From Lineus longissimus (lineage: Eukaryota > Nemertea > Pilidiophora > Heteronemertea > Lineidae): a stretch of 64,000 bases of DNA. The position numbers and the translations under genes were made by a program. Each line of letters begins with the position of its first letter. Positions within the stretch are counted from its first letter, which is position 1. The notes below the pieces were generated by a model. The model saw nothing but the letters and a program-made list of their open reading frames with translations, did no database searches and was not told where the DNA came from. Positions 10,790-19,496 of the stretch are shown here, one piece after another. Where the stretch lies: the NCBI RefSeq assembly GCF_910592395.1, contig NC_088320.1:9236001-9300000 (forward strand). Reading direction: 5' to 3'.

Positions 10790-10933
10790 ATGAAAAAGAT
10801 CTATTGCCTTAGATGTAAGGAAATTACAGGTAATTCGGGTAAGTTAACTCATCACATTACTTCAAATGGACACAGATATCTACTGGTCAAGTGCTCGAAA
10901 TGTCACAAGAATAAAAGCAAGTTTACTACTTAA
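10790..10933 (+). CDS. Small zinc-ribbon protein (47 aa) next to the left TIR
   Basis: ATG at 10790, TAA at 10931. The sequence has two cysteine pairs, C6-x2-C9 and C35-x2-C38, separated by a THHITSNGHRYLL segment, and a lysine-rich tail. This resembles short zinc-ribbon ORFs known from Polintons and other large DNA viruses, which carry a C-x2-C, a short beta-hairpin ending in NGR, and a second C-x2-C. A role in DNA or RNA binding is likely but not shown. It is the first gene inside the left TIR, 22 bases upstream of the next ORF and co-directional with it. Confidence 0.65.
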   Translation: MKKIYCLRCKEITGNSGKLTHHITSNGHRYLLVKCSKCHKNKSKFTT

Positions 10934-10954
10934 TGATTTTTTTTATTCTAAATC

Positions 10955-11956
10955 ATGAGTGAAAGAATGTACAGTTATGTCTCTTTAGAGAAGTATTTCA
11001 GTCAAATGCAGTATTCCAATCCAATTAAACAAAATGGTTACATTAGACCAAGGGTTGAATCGTTACCGAAAATCTCTGAAGAAGATCCGGTCAAAGTGCA
11101 CATGAACCAGATAACACCTATGAAACTGTATGATACATTCACAGGAAGTGATGCTCAATTGTGCCATAACTGCAAACGATGGACACTTTTTGAATGCCAG
11201 AAAAAACTGAATTTTGACAGGCCTGCCAAGCAACTCTACACATACTGCAGGAATTGCAATTCGACCACTTACAGTGATGACTTTAAGAATCCAGAAATCA
11301 CTATTGAGAACAAAACACGTTACTTTGACCACGTCATCATAAACCTTGGCCAGACACGTCTGTCAGATTTAATGGTAAATGATTTGAAACATTTTGTTGA
11401 AAGTAGGATTAAGATTTACTTCTCAAGTCCAAGAAAATGGCTCTGTGCGGCCAGCTATGAAAAAACAGTCCTGAATGCCTTACGATTTGGTCTCGTTAAA
11501 CTCAGACCCAATGATGTTTTACCTGGTCTAGAGTGTGACACTTAATTAGATATTGAATTCATTAACAGAGCAATTGGTAAACCTCAGTTGACCAAAGAAA
11601 ATTTCACAGATCTAAGAATGGTTTTATTGGCATTCCTCAAATATCTTCATTACAGTGGAGTTAAAATTACCATAAATTACAAGCTGTTTTTACACCAAGC
11701 ATTTAAAGCATTGAAAATTGATTATGTAGCATTGAAACCGAATCCAACTGATAAGGCCCGACTGGTTGATTTGAACTCTCTATGGTCTGGCTTCTCAGGA
11801 AGTATTTTCTTCAAAAATTACAGGCTTGAATATGAAAATGAACAAGCAATCGATAAACAAAGTGAAATTTTATTGAAGGCATTAGAGGTGCAAGATACCA
11901 GTAAATGTTACCCTTTACCATGTAGTCTAGACCTTGCAATTCTGTCCAGGATCTAG
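10955..11956 (+). pseudogene. Unrecognised Polinton protein with CxxC pairs, interrupted by one TAA
   Basis: Two open stretches in one frame (10955-11545 and 11588-11956) are separated by a TAA at 11543. The coding character continues without a break after it (LDIEFINRAIGKPQL), so this is one gene of about 333 residues with a nonsense mutation. Residues 70-73 (CHNC) and 98-101 (CRNC) form a possible zinc ribbon. The C-terminal part looks helical. I do not recognise the family. Its position beside the zinc-ribbon ORF and away from the capsid genes suggests a replication or regulatory role, which is inference only. The 3' end is followed by a triplicated TTTCTGGTAAG. Confidence 0.55.
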
Positions 11957-12076
11957 ATATCCTCTTTCTGGTAAGTTTCTGGTAAGTTTCTGGTAAATAG
12001 GACTTTTCCTGTAAAGGATTTTCCGTTCAATATGAATCGATGATGGTGCCACCAATGAAGATTTCATTCTAAATAA

Positions 12077-12919
12077 ATGAATAATCAGACATCAACGATA
12101 ATTGAACAACAAATGAAACAAATTGGAGTAATACCAGATAATTCTAGTTCAAATCTAGCTAATCCCATTGCAACTAATTACCAACAGAATGCAGCTAACT
12201 TTCAACAGAACACTGCTAATTACCAACAGAATTACACTACAAAGCAACAAGCTTCTAACAAGGCGTTAAGTAGTTCAAATTTAGTCAGTTCTAGTCAAGG
12301 CCTAGTTAACCCTAGTTGTCAACAAAATTTAACTAGCTCTCAACAAAATTTGAACTATTTGACTGATAGTGGCCTTAAAGCTAAACAAGACTTAGAAATT
12401 TTAGTTGCAACAGGTAAAAACAAGGATTTACTTAATAAACAACTAACTTTTAATGACTTAGATAATATGACAGAAAAGGAACTCTTAAAACACCACAGAA
12501 TCTACCAGACAAAGATGGCTGCCAGACTTAATGATTCTTTGGGTAAGACAGTACTTAAAGCTTACACTAAATTATCAAGGTGGTTATTACCAATAGATGA
12601 CGAGGATGATCTTTACCATGACCTCAGAAATGATTACATCGTTACCAATGAACTTGACAAATGGCTTGGATGGTTGAGTTTGAGAATGGGTGCACTAACT
12701 GCTCTTGCCTCATCAACACTGATCACTTTAGGACATTGTCAAGAAACAAAATCTGCTAATGAATCGATTGGTGTCAGCAATGATGGTACCACCAATGAAA
12801 ATTTCATAAGATTAAATGGGAGTGGAATCGAACATGGGAGTGGAACCGAACATGGGAGTGGATCAGGACAAAGTCCAGAGAGCAGAGACCGAGAGCATAG
12901 CTCGAGTGACAGACAGTGA
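12077..12919 (+). CDS. Polinton ORF with Q/N-rich N-terminus and hydrophobic segment
   Basis: 280 codons from an ATG in TAAATAAATG context. Residues 1-110 are low-complexity Gln/Asn/Ser with NYQQN repeats. Residues 125-200 are ordered-looking, with acidic and basic helices (TEKELLKHHRIYQTKMAARL, ILPIDDEDD-like). Near residues 200-220, LGWLSLRMGALTALASSTL is a candidate membrane or amphipathic segment. The C-terminus runs into GSG(T)EHGSG repeats. The next ORF starts in another frame within these repeats, and the two may be one gene broken by a frameshift near 12900. The family is not recognised. The sequence at 12760-12806 partly repeats 12033-12070 upstream of the start. Confidence 0.5.
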   Translation: MNNQTSTIIEQQMKQIGVIPDNSSSNLANPIATNYQQNAANFQQNTANYQQNYTTKQQASNKALSSSNLVSSSQGLVNPSCQQNLTSSQQNLNYLTDSGLKAKQDLEILVATGKNKDLLNKQLTFNDLDNMTEKELLKHHRIYQTKMAARLNDSLGKTVLKAYTKLSRWLLPIDDEDDLYHDLRNDYIVTNELDKWLGWLSLRMGALTALASSTLITLGHCQETKSANESIGVSNDGTTNENFIRLNGSGIEHGSGTEHGSGSGQSPESRDREHSSSDRQ

Positions 12920-13460
12920 AAAGCCCATTGGACAAAGTCCCGAGAACAGAGTTCGCATTAAGAGAGCAAGAACCGAAAAACAAATTGCATGGTCTCGAGA
13001 ATTAGGTAAAAGATCTCAGGAATTCAAGAAGTCAAAAAAGGAGAGGTTTACTGGGAAAGATGATAAACCCGGGAAAGAAGATGAACCCAGGAAAGACGAT
13101 GAACCCAGTAAAGACGATGAACCCGAACAAAGTTTAACTCAACCAGAGAGATGTATGCATACAGAACCTGAGGTTACCACAAATACTGGAAGTTCCAGGA
13201 GTACAACACTGTATGTGCCTGATTTGTTACTCACTGCCATTTTAGCTGCATTTGGTTTTGCAGTCATCATTTACTGCTATCCTAAGATTAAAACTAACAA
13301 GAAAGTACGAGTAGGTGGTGTACCAGAAGTTAGTAAACCAGAAGTTAGTAAACCAGAAGGATACAAATTAAAGGGTAGTAAACAAGAAGGTAGTAAACCA
13401 GAAGGGAAAGATAACTGTGACCAAACTCCTAAAACATGTAATCTTAGTTTAATGGAGTAG
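12816..13460 (+). CDS. Polinton membrane-anchored basic/acidic repeat protein, or C-terminal half of the preceding gene
   Basis: 214 codons. The first 30 residues translate the 18-bp repeats of the upstream ORF in another frame, so the true start may be internal or the two ORFs may be one gene. A basic block (RVRIKRARTEKQIAWSREL) is followed by DEP(R/S/G)KDDEP repeats, then one clear transmembrane helix (LLLTAILAAFGFAVIIYCYP, about residues 141-160) and a tail of (V/G)SKPE repeats. The layout suggests a single-pass membrane protein. No family was recognised. Confidence 0.5.
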   Translation: MGVESNMGVEPNMGVDQDKVQRAETESIARVTDSEKPIGQSPENRVRIKRARTEKQIAWSRELGKRSQEFKKSKKERFTGKDDKPGKEDEPRKDDEPSKDDEPEQSLTQPERCMHTEPEVTTNTGSSRSTTLYVPDLLLTAILAAFGFAVIIYCYPKIKTNKKVRVGGVPEVSKPEVSKPEGYKLKGSKQEGSKPEGKDNCDQTPKTCNLSLME

Positions 13461-13486
13461 AATTTATTCAAGTGATACAGCAAGAA

Positions 13487-13875
13487 TTACTCAAACACAC
13501 TATTCTTAGTTTCAAGTGAAAAATTTAAAGTAACTGAGCTACCTCTGAAATTAACTATTTTACCATTCTCATCAGTGATTTCAAATTTGACTTGATTTGT
13601 ACATTTTTTGTTAACTATTTTCTTGCAATTGAGTTCATATCTCTGGTATTGTATCTGATTACCATCTTCAACAGGAACGATACATAAAATGTCAGAAGGT
13701 TTATTGTTGTAGAGGGTCTTAGCTTTATCAACCAAATTTGATCTTAAAAATAGTTCTGTTCTGTAAAAGTTAAGTGGCTTGGTGGAGTAGTATTTTCCTT
13801 TCTTGGTGAATTTAGTTTGTTTAAAACCAAAAAATGTGTTTACTATTGTAAAATATTCATCACCGAGAAAGTAAT
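13487..13875 (-). pseudogene. C-terminal fragment of a second penton-like minor capsid protein
   Basis: The minus strand reads from about 13875 to a stop at 13487. It shares with the intact penton-like protein (19952-20716) the blocks N-x-KPSDIL, an NCKK/PCKS cysteine-lysine pair, and KFEITDENGKIVNFRG matching RLTDENNGIIDLNG. There is no start codon at its 5' side, because it abuts the truncated polymerase gene at about 13870. Together with the N-terminal fragment at 15331-15726 it could be one gene split by rearrangement. Confidence 0.65.
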
Positions 13876-15288
13876 CTTACCGATACCGATATCCTACTTA
13901 CTTTCGAGAAAGCAATAAGAGGTGGAATTTCGGGTGTTATGGGAACAAGACATGTCAAGGCTGATGAGAGTCATAAGCTCCTGTACATAGACGCAAATAA
14001 TCTCTATGGCTGGGCAATGATGGAAAGTCAGCCTTACGGCAGTTTTCAAATGTTTGACGGTAATGATACCATGAACAAAGCAAACATAACTGATCAGAAG
14101 ATCATGTCAATTCCTAAAGACAGTGAAGTAGGATATCTTTTCGAAGTAGCTTTAGGTTATCTAGAGGAAATCAAGTTCAAGTCAAAGAACTTTCCATTCT
14201 GTCCAGAATCTCTTTTCATAGACGACGAATTAAGTACTTACCAGAAAGAGTTACTCGGTGACTAGAAGAGGTCAAAGGTAGAAAAATTGATCCTCACACA
14301 GAAGGACAAGACCAACTACATCGTGCATTACAGACTTTTACAGTTTTACTTAAATCAAGGAATGATACTGAAAAAGGTCCATTCTTTCATCAGTTTTAAA
14401 CAATCAGAGTGGTTGAAATCATACATCGACTTCAACACTAAAAAGAGGATGGCTTCTACTACTGATTTCGAGAAAGATTACTTCAAATTAATGAACAATG
14501 CTTTCTACGGAAAGACATGTGAAAACGTAAGGAACAGGGTAGAAATTGAACTGGTTACAGATGGGGAAAGTGCCAAGAACTTCATGGCAAGTCCCAGGTT
14601 TTCATCGATTAACATCTTTGACGAAAGTAGCGCGGCAATTTGCATGAGGAAAACATCAATAAAGTTTAACAAACCAATCTACATAGGAGCTGCAGTACTG
14701 GAGTTGTCCAAGCCGCTGATGTATGAATTCTACTACAACATACTTCAACCTCACTTTGGTGAGAAAAACCTAGAACTTCTTTATTTGGACACGGATTCTT
14801 TCGTTTTAAAGATCAAAACAGACGATTTAACAGCAGACCTCAAAGGGTTAAAGGATCACTTCGACTTCAGTAATTACCCAAAGGATAATCCTCTTTACGA
14901 CATTAGCAAGAAGAAAGTTCCAGGCCACTTTAAGGATGAGCTGGGAGGAGACGAAATGATAGAATTTATTGCCTTGAGGAGTAAGATGTATGCGTACAGG
15001 ACTAAAAATTCAGAATCAAAGAAATTGAAGGGAATCACTAAGAATGTAGTGAATAAGTCTATTACATTTGATGACTACGTTGATTGTCTTGAAAACACTA
15101 AGACTTTTAATCACAAAATGCGTCATCTGAGGTCAGAAAAGCATCAAATGTATCTGGAAGAGATTGATAAGAAAAGCTTAAGCCCTTTCGATGATAAGCG
15201 TTTCATCTTAGAGGATGGAATCTCTACATTGCCTTTCGGTATTTACTATGAAAAATACATTGATTACAGTGATTTAATTAATGTTTAA
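13870..15288 (+). pseudogene. Protein-primed-type DNA polymerase B, polymerase domain only (N-terminal exonuclease lost)
   Basis: This is the C-terminal polymerase half of Polinton pPolB, which replicates the element from protein-primed ends. Motif A is DANNLYGWAM near 13990, the motif B region is KLMNNAFYGK near 14485, and motif C is YLDTDSF near 14782, so catalytic aspartates are present. The frame starts abruptly at about 13870 (TDTDILLTFEKAIRGG), with no upstream terminal-protein-like or 3'-5' exonuclease part. That side is replaced by a penton-like fragment on the other strand. One TAG at 14263 interrupts the frame between motifs A and B. Full-length Polinton polymerases are more than twice this length. 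Confidence 0.9.
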
Positions 15289-15330
15289 CTAATTAAATCA
15301 CTTTAATTAAATCATTTTAATTAAATAGAA

Positions 15331-15726
15331 ATGGACTTCATAATTTTTGAGAATGAATGCGATGAAGCCATATTTGAGCTTAACTTAACAGACCCATTGA
15401 ACATAAAATCGATAACTTTGAAATCGATAGCGTTTTACAACTCGTGGTGGACTGGTGATAACGTTCCGGGTATTACCGAATTGTTAAAAATTGAAAATGA
15501 CTCAAGACAACAATCCGATTCTTTCTATGTCCCTTTTGATGGTCATTTCAGTTTGTCCGAACTTTGCTCCTTTATCAATGAGCGTATCAAAAATCTTACA
15601 GGACATGTTAACATCAGCTGTGAAAATAACAATTACCTTTTTCAGCATAAACAACTTGTCCTCAGTAAGTTCAATGATAAGACTCTATATCAACAGCTGA
15701 ACTTGCCTCCCTCTGTTTTTTTCTGA
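15331..15726 (+). pseudogene. N-terminal fragment of a penton-like minor capsid protein
   Basis: 131 codons from an ATG in a TTAAATAGAAATGG context. Its opening (MDFIIFENECDEAIFELNLT, then IKSITLKSIAFYN) follows the same scheme as the start of the intact penton-like protein: a short strand, a polar loop, then VISVSLTFAGIPCTFYN. Both continue with a helix (LSELCSFINERIKN against LESFSKMFANELKE). It stops where the C-terminal domain would begin, inside the tail of the opposite-strand gene. It is probably the missing half of 13487-13875. It could instead be an independent truncated paralogue. Confidence 0.55.
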
Positions 15727-16264
15727 TAGCATTTTTCATGGCAATGTATTTTTCCTTTTCTTTGAGAATCAAGGTAAACTCATCTGTTGAAATGTGCGAA
15801 TCACTCATGGCCTTACTTACCAGATCATTGATGGAGTTTAGTTTTGAAATTGCCAACATTCCAATCTTCTCATGTTTTTCAATTTTCTTCAGGATATCTT
15901 TTTTCTTCCAACTTAGGGCTGAGGAGATAATGGCGCTACCAATGGTCACTCCACAAAGTGCAAAACCTATCGGTGCTGTGATGACACCAGCCAGTGCAGA
16001 CACACCAACTGAGCCAGCCGCAACGCTTACAAAATTAAGACTATGACTAATGCCAGTAATTACTCTAAATGCTTTTTTGTACTTTGAAAATATCTTTCTT
16101 CTAAATTCAATCTCGCTTTCTAAGAAACTCTTAACATCACATATTTGTTGTAGTCTGAAAGCCTGAGGGTTACTTTCTGTATGCTTTTCAGACCTTTCAT
16201 AGTTTAATTGACTTTCAGAGTTTAAATTACTTAAATCTGGATAAACCTTGTTGTCTCCATCCAT
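15671..16264 (-). CDS. Conserved Polinton protein with central glycine/alanine-rich hydrophobic segment
   Basis: 197 residues. A charged N-terminal half (FRLQQICDVKSFLESEIEF, KIFSKYKKAFRVI) precedes a long hydrophobic Ala/Gly stretch at about residues 75-120 (VSVAAGSVGVSALAGVITA and onward) and a basic helical tail (KKIEKHEKIGMLAISKLNSI). I recognise this architecture from ORFs repeatedly found in invertebrate Polintons, where it is of unknown function; a membrane-active or virion-associated role is plausible. The start lies within a 25-bp tandem repeat that copies the initiation region. The last 56 bases overlap the opposite-strand penton fragment. Confidence 0.65.
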   Translation of the reverse strand: MDGDNKVYPDLSNLNSESQLNYERSEKHTESNPQAFRLQQICDVKSFLESEIEFRRKIFSKYKKAFRVITGISHSLNFVSVAAGSVGVSALAGVITAPIGFALCGVTIGSAIISSALSWKKKDILKKIEKHEKIGMLAISKLNSINDLVSKAMSDSHISTDEFTLILKEKEKYIAMKNAIRKKQREASSAVDIESYH

Positions 16265-16329
16265 TTAATTAGTGGGAATCTCCATCCATTTAATTAGTGG
16301 GAATCTCCATCCATTTAATTAGTGGGAAT
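16255..16329. repeat. Three tandem 25-bp units over a gene start
   Basis: CTCCATCCATTTAATTAGTG plus five bases is repeated three times (16255, 16280, 16305). On the minus strand each unit carries a TTAAATGGATGG start-like context. Because 25 is not a multiple of three, only the copy nearest the gene is in frame. Confidence 0.85.
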
Positions 16330-16606
16330 AACTAGAATCAGTTGTTCTGTCATTTCTAGTGTTTAGTGTTGATCTTGCAGACACTACAGGTTTTTGAAGT
16401 ACATTAAATTGTAAAGGTTTTTCTGGCCCAGCAGGTTTTTCTGGCCCAGCAGGTTTTTCAGGCCCAGCAGGCCCAGCAGGGTTTAAAGGTTTTTCGGGAC
16501 CAGGCTCCAACTTTGACTCTACTTCTGCCTCTAATTCTCTATGAAATCGTTCTAATCTTTCTTTCCAATTACGTGGTCTTTTTGTGTAACCCCAAGTTCT
16601 ATTCAT
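16319..16606 (-). CDS. Small proline-rich Polinton protein (95 aa)
   Basis: Basic N-terminus (MNRTWGYTKRPRNWKERL), a helical acidic stretch, then GPEKP/AGPEKP repeats and a Ser/Thr/Asn tail. The ATG directly follows the TAA of the upstream zinc-ribbon/HNH gene (TAAATG), so the two genes abut without a spacer. There is no recognisable domain and function is unknown. The low-complexity repeats resemble linkers of virion scaffold-type proteins, but that is only a resemblance. Confidence 0.5.
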   Translation of the reverse strand: MNRTWGYTKRPRNWKERLERFHRELEAEVESKLEPGPEKPLNPAGPAGPEKPAGPEKPAGPEKPLQFNVLQKPVVSARSTLNTRNDRTTDSSYSH

Positions 16607-17557
16607 TTATTCAGAGGAAGATACCTGAAAATGTCTGAAGATACCTGAAAATGTCTGAAAATCATTAAGTAGAAGGATATCGTTAAATTCTGGGTTATTC
16701 CAAACATACTTGTTTCTTATCCTTTTCCACTCGTTTATCACGTTTTGGTCTCGATAGTCAAACCAGTTTTCATTACTCTTATTGACCATAAAGTTAAATG
16801 AGCGGCCCAATTGCTCTTTGAAAATACTCCAGTCGACTGTTGAACTCTTCTGCCTGTTTTGTGTTTTAGACATTGGTCGAATGTTAAACCAAGAGTAACA
16901 CAGTTCTGGATGATCTTTGAATTCCTTTATTGGTAAGACATGATCCAACTCCTCATCTACTATTTGTATTTGTGATAGTCCCCTTTGGTAGTTTAACCAA
17001 TCCCTGAAGAACTCATTGGAACAACCTAGATGTAATTTCGAGTTATCAGGGCACTCACCTTTAGATACATCTCCTTTGGCTATTTTGTTTAGATCAACTC
17101 TGACTTTATGACTTTCTCTATTACCATTTTTATCAAGATAACCTTTGTAGTATGAATTGAAACAAGCTCTACATTCACGTTTTTTTCCTTCTTTACCGAA
17201 TTCACCATCACTTAGTAATTTCACTTCTCCACATTTACCACATTTCTTGGTTAATGTGGAACCACACAATTTACAATAATCCAGTAAATTGCCTCTTCTA
17301 TTCTTATCAAATTCACTTTCAGGTTTTGTTGCATCGCACTTAACACATTTAAATGTAGGCCCTGAAACTACTGGTTGATACTGATAAACCGGTTCCCGAT
17401 TAACAGGAGACTGATTAATAGTAGACTGATTAATAGGATACTGATAAACAGGATACTGATTAATAGGATGCTGATTAACATTGACAGTACAATAGTTGTT
17501 GTTCACTGTACCATAATAGTTCATGTTAAATATCTGTCCTTCCATTTGACTCTCCAT
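16607..17557 (-). CDS. Zinc-ribbon plus HNH-type nuclease-like protein
   Basis: 316 residues. The N-terminal 60 residues are Asn/Tyr/Gln/Pro repeats (NQYPVYQYPINQ). Four C-x2-C pairs follow at residues 71/74, 95/98, 106/109 and 129/132, enough for two zinc ribbons. A likely HNH core comes next: DH at 205-206 in ELDHVLPIKEF, then SWFNIRP (N225) and SKTQNRQK (N234). HNH folds cut DNA with one metal ion. In this element it could act in replication, packaging or homing, but no partner is shown. It lies between integrase (33 bases upstream) and the proline-rich ORF, same strand. The C-terminal 20 residues contain a tandem duplication (DFQTFSGIF/RHFQVSS). Confidence 0.65.
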   Translation of the reverse strand: MESQMEGQIFNMNYYGTVNNNYCTVNVNQHPINQYPVYQYPINQSTINQSPVNREPVYQYQPVVSGPTFKCVKCDATKPESEFDKNRRGNLLDYCKLCGSTLTKKCGKCGEVKLLSDGEFGKEGKKRECRACFNSYYKGYLDKNGNRESHKVRVDLNKIAKGDVSKGECPDNSKLHLGCSNEFFRDWLNYQRGLSQIQIVDEELDHVLPIKEFKDHPELCYSWFNIRPMSKTQNRQKSSTVDWSIFKEQLGRSFNFMVNKSNENWFDYRDQNVINEWKRIRNKYVWNNPEFNDILLLNDFQTFSGIFRHFQVSSSE

Positions 17558-17590
17558 TTAAAGGATAAAAAGTTTTTAAATTAAGGTTTT

Positions 17591-18748
17591 TTAGTCTTTT
17601 AGGCTTTTTATTCCTGAAATTGGTAACCATTTATTGAATTTCTCACTGTAACCCTTCCATTTCACTAATCCGTATTTTTTACCTTTAGTGGTCTTGCGCC
17701 TTATTATCTTCTCGATCTTGTATTCTATTTGGTCAGGATTAGGAACATAACTTAATTCCTCATCATAGAAATATCCTTGAATTTCTTCCTTTTGGTAATC
17801 TTCAAGTTTGTAGACAATTGGATGAGTGAAGATGATCTGTCTTATTTGAAATACTTCTTCAGTGAAATTGGGCAAGTAGCCTTTGTCGAAAATAGTCTTG
17901 TACTTTGAAATTCTGACACTGTCACCAACCTTGTACTTCGGATCTCCAAATGTTTCTTTAAGATGTAGACCGTAAAGATTGTACCAGACAGTTCCTTCAT
18001 TCTCCCTCTTTCTGGCGTCAATTGGTTTCATCCCTATTGATGAGTGAAATGAGTTGTTGTACCCGCTCACCAATTCATCTAGGACATCTACCCACTTGTC
18101 AGTTTCCTTTGCGGTGAAGTACTTCCACATTTTATCCTTTAAAGTTCTGTTGAATCTTTCCACAACTGCTGCCTTCTTACTTGAAAATGTAGAGAACCAC
18201 TCTATGTTGTTTTCTTTTAAGAGTTTTTTGAAGTGTTGGTTGTAGAACTCATTGTCTTCATCAAATTGGATTTTCTCTGGTATCGCCACAACTGGTTTAG
18301 CTTCCTCAAAGATCACTTTAAATGCATCTCTGATTTCTTCTCCTCTGTTGCTCTTAACTGCCATAGCCCAAGCATAGCGACTGAATAAGTAAATTACTGT
18401 TAAAATGAATCTGTTGCCTTTATTTTGTTTCTCAAATTTCTGCATGTCAACCAGGTCGGCTTGCCACTGTTGATCGATGTACGATACCATTGTTTTCCTG
18501 AAGGTGAATTTCTTAATGGCCGGTTTGTGTAGTTGGTGAGTTGGTAGTGTGTCTAGAAATTCTTTCACTTCCTTGTACCTGATCAGAGCTATGCTCTCAG
18601 GACGATGTCCGACCAATTTTTTATCTTCCCTTACTTTTTTCCATATCTTACCTAATGAACTGTAAGCCACAGGACTTTCAGGATTGTAGTACGAATCTCT
18701 AAGATACTGTTCGATTTTGTCTGGGTCTTTTAGTTCTGTTTTACTCAT
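17591..18748 (-). CDS. Polinton integrase (rve/DDE) with C-terminal chromodomain
   Basis: 385 residues, fully open. It inserts element DNA, giving 6-bp duplications. The rve core has D98 (WQADLVDM), D163 (IQFDEDNEFYN) and E197 (AVVERFNRTLK) as the DDE triad. Residues 275-330 form a beta-rich part (YKVGDSVRISKYKTIFDKGY). The C-terminal 45 residues (YKIEKIIRRK, KYGLVKWKGYSEKFNKWLP) are a chromodomain that would bind modified histone tails and may guide target choice. The glutamate context VVERFNRT is typical of Polintons. It starts four bases from the divergent ATPase start (CATTTAAATG). Confidence 0.93.
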   Translation of the reverse strand: MSKTELKDPDKIEQYLRDSYYNPESPVAYSSLGKIWKKVREDKKLVGHRPESIALIRYKEVKEFLDTLPTHQLHKPAIKKFTFRKTMVSYIDQQWQADLVDMQKFEKQNKGNRFILTVIYLFSRYAWAMAVKSNRGEEIRDAFKVIFEEAKPVVAIPEKIQFDEDNEFYNQHFKKLLKENNIEWFSTFSSKKAAVVERFNRTLKDKMWKYFTAKETDKWVDVLDELVSGYNNSFHSSIGMKPIDARKRENEGTVWYNLYGLHLKETFGDPKYKVGDSVRISKYKTIFDKGYLPNFTEEVFQIRQIIFTHPIVYKLEDYQKEEIQGYFYDEELSYVPNPDQIEYKIEKIIRRKTTKGKKYGLVKWKGYSEKFNKWLPISGIKSLKD

Positions 18749-18752
18749 TTAA

Positions 18753-19496
18753 ATGAAGGCAAAAGACATACTAGTTTTCGGTCCACACAACATGTTGATT
18801 TCAGGAGTCACCAATTGCGGTAAGACTCATTTTGCTCTTGACCTATTAGAGAAGGAATATCGTCATAACTTCCAGAACATAGTCATTTTCTGTCCCACTT
18901 ACTTCAGAAACAAGACGTACAATAGGAGATGGATTTACGAAGACAAGAATGTTTTCATTGTCAATCCAATTGCTGTAGCCAATAATTTAGACCCTGTGCT
19001 TCAATTTGCCACCATGGCCTTCGAAGGATCACAGACATTATTCATCATTGACGACTGTGCTAATTTGAGAGACACAAAGAAGAAGGTGTCTGAGTTATGT
19101 AATCTTGCCTTTTCCGGTAGACACTACAATCTGACTGTTTGGTTACTCGTTCAGAAGTACAACTCTGTTGTTAAGGACTTCAGAGAGAACATAAGGGTTT
19201 TAGTCCTTTTTTTCAACAAGGATGAATCGGCAATGAAAGATGCCTTAGAAGAAAATAGTGTTATCCCTAAAGAGCAGAGGCAAAAATACATAGATGGCCT
19301 TAAAAAGACGAAAGGATCTAAATTGATCATAAGACTAGAACACCCATATGGTTTTATTCACGTTTGGTCTTTTTTCTTATTCTTTTTCCTAATTCTTTTT
19401 CCTTATTCTTTTTCCTTATTCTTTTTCCTTATTCTTTCTTCTTCTTTCCAACGAAATAGTAAATCCCAAAACCCAAGACGCTCATTCCTAAAATGA
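18753..19496 (+). CDS. FtsK/HerA (A32-like) packaging ATPase
   Basis: 247 codons. Walker A is SGVTNCGKT (residues 17-25) and Walker B is TLFIIDD (D100-D101), followed by SGRHYNLTVWLLVQ with the expected sensor-type glutamine. In viruses with jelly-roll capsids this family pumps DNA into the shell. The conserved fold ends at about LEHPYGFIHVW. The last 45 residues are Phe/Leu/Ser-rich and come from a TTCTTTTTCCTTA-type microsatellite, so the natural C-terminus has probably been read through or replaced. The 3' end overlaps the convergent minus-strand gene by 68 bases. It is the only plus-strand gene within the right half of the element. Confidence 0.9.
   Translation: MKAKDILVFGPHNMLISGVTNCGKTHFALDLLEKEYRHNFQNIVIFCPTYFRNKTYNRRWIYEDKNVFIVNPIAVANNLDPVLQFATMAFEGSQTLFIIDDCANLRDTKKKVSELCNLAFSGRHYNLTVWLLVQKYNSVVKDFRENIRVLVLFFNKDESAMKDALEENSVIPKEQRQKYIDGLKKTKGSKLIIRLEHPYGFIHVWSFFLFFFLILFPYSFSLFFFLILSSSFQRNSKSQNPRRSFLK
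19366..19450 (+). repeat. Pyrimidine microsatellite at ATPase 3' end
   Basis: Five or so copies of a TTCTTTTTCCTTA-like unit. It encodes the aberrant hydrophobic ATPase tail on one strand and the final lysines (GKKKKE) of the opposite gene on the other. Confidence 0.85.

Noticed and set aside
11966-11997. Cluster of 5' splice sites (three GTAAGT)
   Set aside because: They arise from a triplicated TTTCTGGTAAG at a gene end; no matching acceptor or exon structure is seen.
19429-19496. Genuine hydrophobic membrane tail on the ATPase
   Set aside because: The tail is a translated microsatellite beyond the conserved fold and overlaps the opposite-strand gene.
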